Source: CAYWMY01 sp046352935 (GTDB lineage: Bacteria; Pseudomonadota; Gammaproteobacteria; Steroidobacterales; Steroidobacteraceae). From it: 64,000 nucleotides of DNA. Shown here piece after piece: positions 53,488-61,703 of this stretch (position 1 is the stretch's first letter; every line of letters begins with the position of its first letter). Where the stretch lies: NCBI GenBank assembly GCA_046352935.1, contig JAXMGR010000019.1, forward strand, positions 25,876-89,875, read 5' to 3'. Position numbers and translations under genes: made by a program. The notes beneath the pieces were generated by a model, which did not search any database, had not been told where the DNA came from, and was given only the letters and a program-made list of their open reading frames with translations.

Positions 53488-56400
53488 ATGCAGGGATCCA
53501 TACCCCGCGCGCGACGGACACTGATCCGGCGCATCGCCGCGATGGCAGCGGCACCGGATGCCCCGCCGCCGCGCGACCTGCTCCTCGCACTCGCCCCGCG
53601 CTGGCTGCACGGTGTCGCCGAGGACGAGATCGCCGCACGTCCCGCGGCGGCCTGGCTCGCGATGCTCGCGAGCCATCTGCGCTTCGGCCGTGATCGCCGG
53701 CGCGGGCGGGATCTAGTGCGCGTGTTCAATCCCGAAGAGCAGCGCGATGGCTTCGACTCCGCGCACACGCTCGTGCAGGTCGTCACCGAGGACCGGCCGT
53801 TCCTGGTCGACTCGGCGACCATGGCCATCGCGGCCGCCGGCGACTCGCTGCACCTCGTCGTGCACCCCGTGCTGTTGGCGCGTCGCGACACACGGGGACG
53901 GCTCCGCGGCTTCACCGACCCGCCGGCACGCGACGCCACCGCGCGCGCCGAGTCCTGGCAGTTCTACGAGATCGACCGCATCGCGGATCCCGCGCGGCGC
54001 GCCGACCTCGAGCGGCGGCTGCGACGCTCGCTCGCGGACGTGCGCGCTGCGACCACCGACTGGCGGGCACTCACCGCACGGGCCCTCGCCGCCGCGGCGC
54101 AGGTCGAAACCACCGCGCCGCGCACGCCGGCTGCCGACGCGCGCGAGGCCGCCGCGCTGCTGCGCTGGATGGTCGACGATCACTTCACCTTCCTCGGCTA
54201 CCGTGAATACCGTGTGCGCCTTGCGGGCCGGCGCCGGACGCTGGTGCCGCTGCCGGAGACCGGGCTCGGCCTGCTGCGTGCCGGTCTCCATGGCGGGCCA
54301 CCGCCCGCGCCCATGCCGCTCACGGGAGCGGTGCTGCGCTTCGCGCGCAGCCCTGCGCCGCTCCTGATCGGCAAGGGCAACGACGTCTCGACCGTGCATC
54401 GCGCCACTTACCACGACTACGTCGGCATCAAGATCTTCGACTCGCGCGGCGGCACGACGGGCGAACACCGCTTCATCGGGCTGTGGACCTCCTCGGCCTA
54501 TCACACGAGCCCGCGCGCCATTCCCGTCCTGCGGCGCCGGGTCGCGGACCTGCTCGCGCGCCTGCGCCTCGATCCCGCCGGCCACGATGGCAAGGCGGTG
54601 CTCAACGTCGTCGAGACCTACCCGCGGGACGAGCTGTTCCAGACGCCGCCGGCGGCGCTCGCCGCGACCGTACGCGGCATCGTCAATCTCTACGAGCGGG
54701 CCCGCACGCGCCTGTTCCTGCGCCGCGATCCGTTCGGCCGCTTCTGCTCCTGCCTGCTGTACCTGCCGCGCGACCGCTACGACACGGACGTGCGCCGCCG
54801 CGTCGAGGAGCTGATCCGCCAGTCCCTGAACGGCCTGCAGGTCGAGTCGCAGGTGCAGCTGTCGGAGTCGACGCTGGCGCGGCTGCACGTGCTGGTGCGC
54901 ACGGATCCCGCGCGGCCGTCGCTGATCGGCGCGGCCCGGCTCGAACGCCTGGTCGCGGAGGCGACGCGCAGCTGGCACGACGACCTGCGTCGCGCCCTGC
55001 TCGTGCGGCACGGGGAGGACATCGCACTCGCGCTCCTCGATCGCTGTGCGCCGCTGTTCCCGCCCGCCTACCGCGCCGACGTGCCCGTATCCGAGGCCGT
55101 GGCGGACATCGCCGTGCTGCAGGGCCTGCGGCGCGATGCCGTGATCCCGGGCCTGCGCATCGTCTGCCGCGCAGGTGAACCGCGCGACCGCCTGTCGTTC
55201 CGCCTGTTCCGGCACGGGACCGCCGTACCCGTCGCCGACGTGATGCCGACGCTGGAGAATCTCGGGTTCCGGCTCGTGAGCGAGCGCCCCTGGGCACTCG
55301 GCCGCGACGCCGACGTCGTGTGGGTGCAGGACTTCGAGGTCGAGTGCACCGCGGCGCCCCGGATCGATCCCGCGCGCGATGCCGGGAGGCTGATCGCGGC
55401 CTTCGAGGCCGTCTGGCGCGGCGACGCGGACAACGACGGCTTCAACCGGCTCGTGGTCGCGGCGGATCTCGACTGGCGCGGCGCGACCGTGCTGCGCGCG
55501 TACGCGCGCTGGCTCGCGCAGCTCGGCCTGCCCTTCAGCCAGAAATACCTGGAGGACACGCTCGTGCGCCACCGCGGCGCGGCGCGCGCCCTGTACGGCA
55601 TGTTCGCCGCGCGGTTCGATCCCGCATGCGCGGAACGCCGGCGCGGTCCGCTCGCGCGCCGGCAGCACACGAGTTTCCAGCGCCATCTTGCGGCGGTCAC
55701 GCGACAGGACGAGGACCGCATCCTGCGCGCGCTGCTCCACGCCGTCGAGGCGACGGTACGGACGAGCCATTTCCAGCGGGACGCCGCGGGAGCGCCGCTG
55801 CCGTGGCTCGCGCTCAAGATCGAGACGGGACGCGTGCCCGAGGCGCCGCGCCCCCGGCCGCTCTGCGAGATCTTCGTGCACAGCCCGCGCGTCGAGGCGG
55901 TCCACCTGCGCATGGGCCGGGTCGCACGCGGCGGTCTGCGCTGGTCCGACCGCCGCGAGGACTTCCGCACCGAGGTGCTGGGCCTCATGAAGGCACAGCA
56001 CGTCAAGAACACGCTGATCGTGCCCGTCGGCGCGAAGGGCGGCTTCGTGCCACGCCGCCCGCCCGCCGGGCGCGACCAGCAGCGCGACGGCATCGAGTGC
56101 TACCGGCTGTTCATCCGCGCGCTGCTCGGACTCACGGACGACCTGGTCGACGGGCGCGTGGTGCCACCCGCGGATGTCGTGCGCTTGGACGGCGACGATC
56201 CCTACCTCGTCGTCGCCGCCGACAAGGGCACGGCGGCGTTCTCGGACCTCGCCAACGCGATCGCGCTCGAGCGGAACTACTGGCTCGGCGACGCGTTTGC
56301 CTCGGGCGGGTCCGCCGGCTACGACCACAAGCGCATGGGGATCACCGCGCGCGGCGCCTGGGAATGCGTCGGGCGCCACTTCCGCGAGCTCGGCCTGGAT

Positions 56401-58308
56401 CCGCGGCGGCAGGACTTCACGGTCGCGGGCATCGGCGACATGTCGGGCGACGTGTTCGGCAACGGCATGCTGTGGTCACGCCACATCCGGCTCGTCGCGG
56501 CCTTCGATCACCGGCACATCCTCATCGACCCCGAGCCCGACGCGGCGCTGAGCTTCGTCGAGCGCCGCCGCCTGTTCCGCCTGCCGCGCTCCAGCTGGGA
56601 CGACTACGACCGGCGGCTGATCTCGAAAGGCGGCGGCGTCTTCGAGCGTCAGGCGAAGAGCCTGTCGCTCGCGCCCGAGGCACGCCGGCTGCTCGGCCTC
56701 GACGCTTCGAGCGCGACGCCGCAGGAGGTGATCCGCTGCATCCTGTGCCTGCCCGTCGACCTGCTCTGGAACGGCGGCATCGGCACCTATGTGAAGTCCT
56801 CGCAGGAGTCGCACGCGGACATCGGCGACCGCGTCAACGACGCCGTGCGTGTCGATGGCGCCCGGCTGCGCGCGCGCGTGGTCGGCGAAGGCGGGAACCT
56901 CGGCTTCTCGCAGGCCGCACGCATCGAGTACGCGCGCCACGGCGGGCGCATCAACGCCGACTTCGTCGACAACTCGGGCGGCGTGAACTGCTCCGACCTC
57001 GAGGTGAACATCAAGATCGCGCTGAACGGCGCGATGGCGGCGGGCCGTCTCTCGCGTCGCGCCCGCGACGGGCTGCTCGCACGCATGACGGGCGACGTCA
57101 CCGCGCTGGTGCTGCGGAACAACTATCTGCAGGGCCAGGCCCTCTCCGTGCTCCAGGCCGGTGCGACTGAGCGCGCGGGCGGGCTCGCCGAGCTCATCGG
57201 GCTGCTCGAGCGCTCCATCGGCCTCGACCGGCGCCTGGAGAACCTCCCGGGCGAGGAAGAACTCGCCGAGCGACGGCGTCAGGGCGCCGGCTTCACACGG
57301 CCCGAACTCGCGATGCTGCAGTCGTGGGCCAGGATCTGGCTCGACGAGCGGCTGCTGCAGTCGGACGTGCCCGAGGACCCCTACCTCGGCCGCGAACTCG
57401 AACGCTGTTTCCCGGCGCCGATGCGCCGGCGCTTCGCGCCCTGGATCGCCGGCCACCGGCTGCGCCGCGAGATCATCGCCACGGCGACGACCAACGGACT
57501 CGTGAACCGCATGGGACCCGCCTTCGTGCCGCGCATGGCCGAGGAGACCGGCGCCGGTGTCGGTGCGGTGGTGCGCGCCTGGACGATCGCACGGGAGATC
57601 ACCGGCATGCGCCCGGTCTGGCACGCGATCGAATCCCTCGACCACCGGCTGCCCGCCACGCGGCAGTACACGATGATGCACGAGACCGCACGGCTGCTCG
57701 CGCACCTGACCGGCTGGATCCTGGAGCACCGCGGTGGCGCACTCGACATCGAGCGCAACGTCGGCGAACTGGCACCCGGCATGCGGCGGTTCCTGGCGCT
57801 GGCGCCGCGCCTGCTCACGGGCGCGGAGGCCGAAGTCCGCGCGACTCGCGAGAGCGCACTGCGGGCCGAAGGCGTGCCGGCCGGACTCGCCGCCGGCACG
57901 GCGACGCTGCCGCTGGCGCGCCCGGGACTCGACGTCGTGGATCTCGCGCGGCGCGCGCGGGTCGGCCTCGCGCACGCGGCGCACGTGCACCTGCAGCTCG
58001 GCGCGGCTACGGGCCTGGACTGGCTGCGCCACCAGGCCGACGCGCTGCCCGTCGAGGGCCACTTCCAGTCGATGGCGCGTGCATCGCTGCGTGAGCAGGC
58101 CCATGCGCTGCAGCGGCAGCTGTGCGAGCTGGTGCTGTCGGGGTCGCACGGTATGCGCCCGGCGGCCGCGGTGGCACGCTGGCGGCGCCGCCACGGGGCC
58201 GCGCTCGAAGCCCTCGCGCGGAGCCGCTCCGCGATGCGCACGACTGCCATCGACTTCCCCACGCTCTCCGTCGCACTGGCGGCCGTGCGCCGGCTCACCG
58301 CGCCCTGA
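53488..58308 (+). CDS. gdhB: NAD-specific glutamate dehydrogenase, large 180-kDa type
   Basis: The 1606-aa enzyme oxidises glutamate to 2-oxoglutarate and ammonia, mainly catabolic. It has the long N-terminal regulatory region with ACT-like domains seen in the 1600-residue class, then the catalytic core. The dinucleotide and substrate segments include RTEVLGLMKAQHVKNT, VPVGAKGGFVPR, GGSAGYDHKRMGITARGAWE, GIGDMSGDVFGNGML and NGGIGTYVK. A long C-terminal helical domain follows. Length agrees with Streptomyces clavuligerus and Pseudomonas enzymes. No ribosome site stands out. It ends at a factor-independent terminator 20 bp downstream. Confidence 0.95.
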   Translation: MQGSIPRARRTLIRRIAAMAAAPDAPPPRDLLLALAPRWLHGVAEDEIAARPAAAWLAMLASHLRFGRDRRRGRDLVRVFNPEEQRDGFDSAHTLVQVVTEDRPFLVDSATMAIAAAGDSLHLVVHPVLLARRDTRGRLRGFTDPPARDATARAESWQFYEIDRIADPARRADLERRLRRSLADVRAATTDWRALTARALAAAAQVETTAPRTPAADAREAAALLRWMVDDHFTFLGYREYRVRLAGRRRTLVPLPETGLGLLRAGLHGGPPPAPMPLTGAVLRFARSPAPLLIGKGNDVSTVHRATYHDYVGIKIFDSRGGTTGEHRFIGLWTSSAYHTSPRAIPVLRRRVADLLARLRLDPAGHDGKAVLNVVETYPRDELFQTPPAALAATVRGIVNLYERARTRLFLRRDPFGRFCSCLLYLPRDRYDTDVRRRVEELIRQSLNGLQVESQVQLSESTLARLHVLVRTDPARPSLIGAARLERLVAEATRSWHDDLRRALLVRHGEDIALALLDRCAPLFPPAYRADVPVSEAVADIAVLQGLRRDAVIPGLRIVCRAGEPRDRLSFRLFRHGTAVPVADVMPTLENLGFRLVSERPWALGRDADVVWVQDFEVECTAAPRIDPARDAGRLIAAFEAVWRGDADNDGFNRLVVAADLDWRGATVLRAYARWLAQLGLPFSQKYLEDTLVRHRGAARALYGMFAARFDPACAERRRGPLARRQHTSFQRHLAAVTRQDEDRILRALLHAVEATVRTSHFQRDAAGAPLPWLALKIETGRVPEAPRPRPLCEIFVHSPRVEAVHLRMGRVARGGLRWSDRREDFRTEVLGLMKAQHVKNTLIVPVGAKGGFVPRRPPAGRDQQRDGIECYRLFIRALLGLTDDLVDGRVVPPADVVRLDGDDPYLVVAADKGTAAFSDLANAIALERNYWLGDAFASGGSAGYDHKRMGITARGAWECVGRHFRELGLDPRRQDFTVAGIGDMSGDVFGNGMLWSRHIRLVAAFDHRHILIDPEPDAALSFVERRRLFRLPRSSWDDYDRRLISKGGGVFERQAKSLSLAPEARRLLGLDASSATPQEVIRCILCLPVDLLWNGGIGTYVKSSQESHADIGDRVNDAVRVDGARLRARVVGEGGNLGFSQAARIEYARHGGRINADFVDNSGGVNCSDLEVNIKIALNGAMAAGRLSRRARDGLLARMTGDVTALVLRNNYLQGQALSVLQAGATERAGGLAELIGLLERSIGLDRRLENLPGEEELAERRRQGAGFTRPELAMLQSWARIWLDERLLQSDVPEDPYLGRELERCFPAPMRRRFAPWIAGHRLRREIIATATTNGLVNRMGPAFVPRMAEETGAGVGAVVRAWTIAREITGMRPVWHAIESLDHRLPATRQYTMMHETARLLAHLTGWILEHRGGALDIERNVGELAPGMRRFLALAPRLLTGAEAEVRATRESALRAEGVPAGLAAGTATLPLARPGLDVVDLARRARVGLAHAAHVHLQLGAATGLDWLRHQADALPVEGHFQSMARASLREQAHALQRQLCELVLSGSHGMRPAAAVARWRRRHGAALEALARSRSAMRTTAIDFPTLSVALAAVRRLTAP

Positions 58309-58328
58309 GTCGCGGCCCGCCGTGCCCC

Positions 58329-58355
58329 GCTGTGCTATAAAGCGCAGCGTTTTTT
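58329..58355 (+). terminator. Factor-independent terminator after glutamate dehydrogenase
   Basis: Stem GCTGTGC (58329-58335) pairs with GCGCAGC (58342-58348), with one G-U pair, around loop TATAAA, followed by G and six T (58350-58355). It is the clearest intrinsic terminator in the window. The gpmA start codon lies only 18 bp after the T-run. Confidence 0.8.
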
Positions 58356-58373
58356 CCTGCCTGGAGACCCGCT

Positions 58374-59126
58374 GTGCCCGGAAAGCTCGTGCTGATACGC
58401 CATGGCCAGAGCATCTGGAACCTGGAGAACCTGTTCACCGGCTGGACCGACGTCGACCTCACCGACCGGGGGCGCAACGAGGCCCGGCAGGCCGGTGCAC
58501 TGCTGACGGCGGAGGGCCTGAGCTTCGACATCGCCTTCACCTCGGTGCTCAAGCGCGCGATCCGCACGCTGTGGATCGCGCTCGACGAGATGGACCTGAT
58601 GTGGCTGCCGGTCGAGCGCAGCTGGCGGCTGAACGAGCGGCACTACGGCGCACTGCAGGGTCTCGACAAGGCGCAGACAGTCGCGAAGCACGGCGCGGAG
58701 CAGGTGAAGATCTGGCGGCGCAGCTACGACATCCCGCCCCCGCCGCTTGCGGCGGATGACGAGCGTCACCCGCGGCACGATCGGCGTTATGCCGGTCTCG
58801 AGTCCGCTGAACTGCCGGCGACGGAGTCGCTGAAGGACACGCTGGCACGCGTGCAGCCGCTGTGGGTCGAGCGCATCGCGCCGGAGCTCCGCCGGGGCCG
58901 CAACGTGCTGATCGTGGCGCACGGCAACAGCCTGCGCGCGCTGGTGAAGATGCTGGACGGGATGTCGGACTCCGACATCATCGAGTTCAACATCCCGACC
59001 GGCGTGCCCATCCTCTACGAGCTCGACGACGCACTGCGCCCGCGCGTGCCGCGCCGCTTCCTCGGCGACGCGGAGGCCATCAAGGCCGCCGCCGACGCCG
59101 TCGCGCGCCAGACCGAGAAGCGCTGA
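58374..59126 (+). CDS. gpmA: 2,3-bisphosphoglycerate-dependent phosphoglycerate mutase
   Basis: The 250-aa glycolytic enzyme interconverts 3- and 2-phosphoglycerate. The phospho-histidine is H10 in LIRHGQSIWN, with ENLFTGWTDVDLT, ERHYGALQG and the second histidine in VAHGNSLRAL. The start is GTG with GGAG 7 bases upstream. Its mRNA start is unclear because a terminator with a TATAAA loop lies directly upstream. Confidence 0.96.
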   Translation: MPGKLVLIRHGQSIWNLENLFTGWTDVDLTDRGRNEARQAGALLTAEGLSFDIAFTSVLKRAIRTLWIALDEMDLMWLPVERSWRLNERHYGALQGLDKAQTVAKHGAEQVKIWRRSYDIPPPPLAADDERHPRHDRRYAGLESAELPATESLKDTLARVQPLWVERIAPELRRGRNVLIVAHGNSLRALVKMLDGMSDSDIIEFNIPTGVPILYELDDALRPRVPRRFLGDAEAIKAAADAVARQTEKR

Positions 59127-59562
59127 ACGCCTGCGGAAAGTCGTGTAGTACCCCGGCGTTTTCTGATCGAGCCCGCGTCACACAAGGGCCGCCTGGCCGC
59201 TGATGTTCGGGTTCCCGCGCGCTCGACACGCCGTGAATCCGTCCCTGGAGGCTCGTGCTCGACATCCCTGTCTCGCACGGTCTCGCGCGCGGGACCCTCA
59301 CCGCGGCCGGCGGCGTGACCGACCGATCGCGGCGCCACATTGGCGCGCAGGACACCTGCATTCCCGATGCTACCGCCAACGCCTGCAGACGCGCGGGCGC
59401 GTAGGAGGGCCCGCGTAGCTCGCCTGAAGATCTGGGGCGAGCCCAGCGGGCCCTCCGTCAACAGCCCGCGCGTCCGGCCGCCATCTTTCAGGAAATGGTG
59501 AATGCCCCGACGTCGCCTGGAACGCCGTCAGTGGCAGGGGCGGCGGACCGCCCGCGGGCGAG
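59127..59562. other. 436-bp intergenic region holding a hairpin element
   Basis: It separates gpmA (plus) and the ferredoxin gene (minus), which are convergent. No open frame looks coding. It contains the large hairpin at 59388-59474 and otherwise GC-rich sequence with nothing I recognise. Confidence 0.6.
59388..59474. repeat. REP-like nested hairpin element, second copy of the 26.6-kb core
   Basis: The 87-base sequence folds as a nested hairpin of three perfect arm pairs: GACGCGCGGGC (59388-59398) with GCCCGCGCGTC (59464-59474), GGAGGGCCCGC (59404-59414) with GCGGGCCCTCC (59446-59456), and GCTCGCC (59418-59424) with GGCGAGC (59436-59442). Its left half shares a 23-base core (59393-59415) with the inner hairpin at 26663-26692. 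Two copies in unrelated gaps suggest a dispersed family like REP/RAYT-mobilised hairpins; no RAYT transposase is in the window. Confidence 0.8.
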
Positions 59563-59877
59563 TCACTCGTCCGGTGCGATCGTGACCCTGAGGCCGGACA
59601 GGTCGGCCGTGAACGGGATCTGGCAGCACAGCCGCGAGTGTTCGTTCGTGTGCGTCATCTCGCGCAGGATCTCCAGCTCGTCGCCCTGCTTCGGCGGCAT
59701 CCGGGACTCCCAGGCGGGATCCACATAGACGTGGCAGGTCGCGCAGGAGCACATGCCGCCACAGATCGCGGCCAGGCCGTAGTCCAGATCGCGCAGCGTC
59801 TCCATCACCGACACGCCCTCGCGCCCCGGCACCGTGTGTTCCACTCCGTCCCGATCGACGACGATGATGTCCGCCAT
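59563..59877 (-). CDS. Adrenodoxin-type [2Fe-2S] ferredoxin
   Basis: The 104-aa protein has the cluster motif C39-x5-C45-x2-C48 (ICGGMCSCATCHVYV) and the fourth ligand C85 in SRLCCQIPF, exactly the spacing of vertebrate-type ferredoxins. Such ferredoxins serve cytochrome P450 or Rieske oxygenases, or Fe-S assembly. Fdx of the isc operon is of this type, and the isc locus here lacks one, so this protein could substitute. The start at 59877 gives the standard MADIIVVDRDG. Confidence 0.93.
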   Translation of the reverse strand: MADIIVVDRDGVEHTVPGREGVSVMETLRDLDYGLAAICGGMCSCATCHVYVDPAWESRMPPKQGDELEILREMTHTNEHSRLCCQIPFTADLSGLRVTIAPDE

Positions 59878-60027
59878 GTTCGTCCGCACCTGCGCCGCGA
59901 AACGGCCGCGCCAGCTCCAAGAGGGCGCGCATTGTCGCCATGACCGGCCCGCATGGCAAGCCGGGCAAGCCATTGGGGCAGTTCGGGATTTTGACGCCCT
60001 GCAGGCCCGCCGGCGGCGAACGCCCCG

Positions 60028-60858
60028 CTACCGGCCGCCCGACTCACCGGTACGCGCGACGGCCGCCCAGGCCGCGTTGACCGCCGCCGCGAGATCCATG
60101 GCGGCGCGGAGATCGGTCGCGGGCACCGCGGGACCACCGGCCCCGTAGGCCGCGAGCAGCCGCGCGCAGGCGTCGACGTCGAGGCCGTGGGCGAGCGCGT
60201 ACTGCGCGAGGTCGAGGCGGGCGTCGCCCGCGCCCGCGTACTCCCAGTCGATGACGCGCGGTGTGTCGATCGTGCCCAAGATGTTCAGGTGATGCACATC
60301 GTTGTGGCAGAGCACGGCGGGCCGCGGGGCCGGGGCCGGGGCGGCCCGCAGGACCTCGAGGAACGGGGCCACGTCCGGCCCGGACGCGCCGCGCGCAGCC
60401 AGCGTCGCCACATAGCCCTGCAGGACGCGCACGTAGTCGACCACCCGGCAGCCGCGCGGGGGGGCCAGCCGGTGCAGCCGCGCGAGCCAGTGGCCCATGG
60501 ACGCGATGCCGGCCGCGGAGCGGGCCTCGTCGCGGGTCCAGACGCCCGGCGGCACGTACCGCGTCACGAGCACCCGGCTCTCCGGGGCGCACCACAGCAC
60601 CGCCGGCGCGAGGCCCGCGGCGGAGGCGCGCGCGAGGATCGCGCATTCGCTGTGGCGGTCGACCTGCAGCTCGGCCTCGCGCGGCGGACTGAACCTCAGC
60701 ACGAGATCTCCGGCGGTGGTCCAAAGCCGGAAGCTCAGGTTGAGTTCGCCGCCGCGCAGCCGCAGGGCGCGGGACACCTCGATTCCCGTTGCAGCCGAGA
60801 AACGCGCCAGGACATCGGCGGGCGGCGCGCCGGCACCGGGTTCCGCGCCGCCGCTCAT
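60028..60858 (-). CDS. Phosphotransferase (ThiK-like thiamine kinase candidate)
   Basis: The 276-aa protein has the APH/choline-kinase fold with the catalytic loop intact: VLCHNDVHHLNIL, then VIDWEYAGAGDARLDLA. The N-lobe has GGELNLSFRL. It is the last gene of the TPP-riboswitch operon and overlaps the permease gene by four bases (ATGA). Its likely job is to phosphorylate imported thiamine, as ThiK does, which traps it in the cell. Sequence alone would allow other small alcohol substrates; the operon is the main evidence. Confidence 0.85.
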   Translation of the reverse strand: MSGGAEPGAGAPPADVLARFSAATGIEVSRALRLRGGELNLSFRLWTTAGDLVLRFSPPREAELQVDRHSECAILARASAAGLAPAVLWCAPESRVLVTRYVPPGVWTRDEARSAAGIASMGHWLARLHRLAPPRGCRVVDYVRVLQGYVATLAARGASGPDVAPFLEVLRAAPAPAPRPAVLCHNDVHHLNILGTIDTPRVIDWEYAGAGDARLDLAQYALAHGLDVDACARLLAAYGAGGPAVPATDLRAAMDLAAAVNAAWAAVARTGESGGR

Positions 60859-61463
60859 GGCGGGACCGCGACGTCGCGCCGCCAGCGCAGGAAGCCCACT
60901 GCCGCGAGGCCCGTGAACGCGAGATACAACAGCGCCGTCAGCCACAGCGCCTCGGCGACGGCGAGCACCGCGATCGCGAGGTCGATGACGACCCACCACA
61001 GCCAGTTGTCGGCGTAGCGGCGGGCGAGCAGCCAGGTCGCGGCAATGCTGGCCCAGGTGGTCGCCGCGTCGAGGCCCGGCGAGGCGGCATCCGTGAAGGC
61101 GCGCAGCGCCGGAACCGTCAGCGCGGCCGCCGCGGCCGCGGCCAGCAGCAGCGCGGCCTGGAGCCGGGGCGACGCCCGCCGCACCAGGGGCGTGGCGCCG
61201 GTGCCGTCGCGCCGCCATTCCCGCCAGCCGTAGACGGCGAGCACGAGGTAGGCGCCCTGCAGCGCGCCCTGCAGGTACAGCCGGGCGTCCACGAAGACGG
61301 CGAGGTACAGCGCCGTGGACACGCTCCCGGCGATCCAGCAGCCGCGGTGCTCGCGGATCGCGAGCACGATGTAGACGAAACCCGCGGCGGCGCCGGCGAG
61401 CTCGAGCCGCGAGGCTGCGTGCCACGCCGCGGCGAGCGCCGCGAACAGGTCAGTCGCTGCCAC
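60855..61463 (-). CDS. pnuT: PnuC-family permease, probable thiamine transporter PnuT
   Basis: The 202-aa inner-membrane protein has about seven helices and the PnuC features ELAGAAAGFVYIVLAIRE, ALYLAVFVDARLYLQGALQGAYLVLAVYGWREW and YADNWLWWVVIDLAI. The WxxWxxxxD-like segment binds the ring of the substrate. Within a TPP-riboswitch operon, thiamine (PnuT) is the expected cargo rather than nicotinamide riboside. The GTG start at 61463 overlaps the upstream gene by 14 bp; a slightly later start is possible. Confidence 0.88.
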   Translation of the reverse strand: MAATDLFAALAAAWHAASRLELAGAAAGFVYIVLAIREHRGCWIAGSVSTALYLAVFVDARLYLQGALQGAYLVLAVYGWREWRRDGTGATPLVRRASPRLQAALLLAAAAAAALTVPALRAFTDAASPGLDAATTWASIAATWLLARRYADNWLWWVVIDLAIAVLAVAEALWLTALLYLAFTGLAAVGFLRWRRDVAVPP

Positions 61464-61692
61464 CCAGGACCTTCATGACGAACACCGCGCGGTGCCGCGC
61501 CGCGAAGGTCACCGCGGTCTCGGTCCTGAGCGCGTCGAAGACCACGTCGTGCTCGCCGGAAACCTGCGTGCTCATCGCGTTGGTGACTACCGCGAGGCCG
61601 GGATGCCGGTTCAACCGGTCGATGAAGTCCTGGATGGGCGGGATGAACTCCCGGTCCAGCGGATAGAGGCTGATCTCGACGGCGATCTTCAT
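61450..61692 (-). CDS. Thiamine-binding protein of the MTH1187/YkoF superfamily
   Basis: The 80-aa protein fits one MTH1187/YkoF ferredoxin-like module (KIAVEISLYPLDREFIPPIQDFIDRL, VVTNAMSTQVSGEHDVVFDAL, AVFVMKVLGG). YkoF from Bacillus binds thiamine or its pyrimidine. It has no signal peptide, so it is probably cytosolic, perhaps handing thiamine from PnuT to the kinase. AGAGGAG lies 5 bases before the ATG. It sits 11 bp after the receptor gene. Confidence 0.87.
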   Translation of the reverse strand: MKIAVEISLYPLDREFIPPIQDFIDRLNRHPGLAVVTNAMSTQVSGEHDVVFDALRTETAVTFAARHRAVFVMKVLGGSD

Positions 61693-61703
61693 GAGTACTC
61701 CTC

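Noticed and set aside
58336..58341. TATAAA as a simple -10 box for gpmA
   Set aside because: It lies in the loop of a convincing terminator and no -35 stands at the proper distance (58313-58318 reads CGGCCC), so a plain promoter is not supported; the possibility is kept only as a finding.
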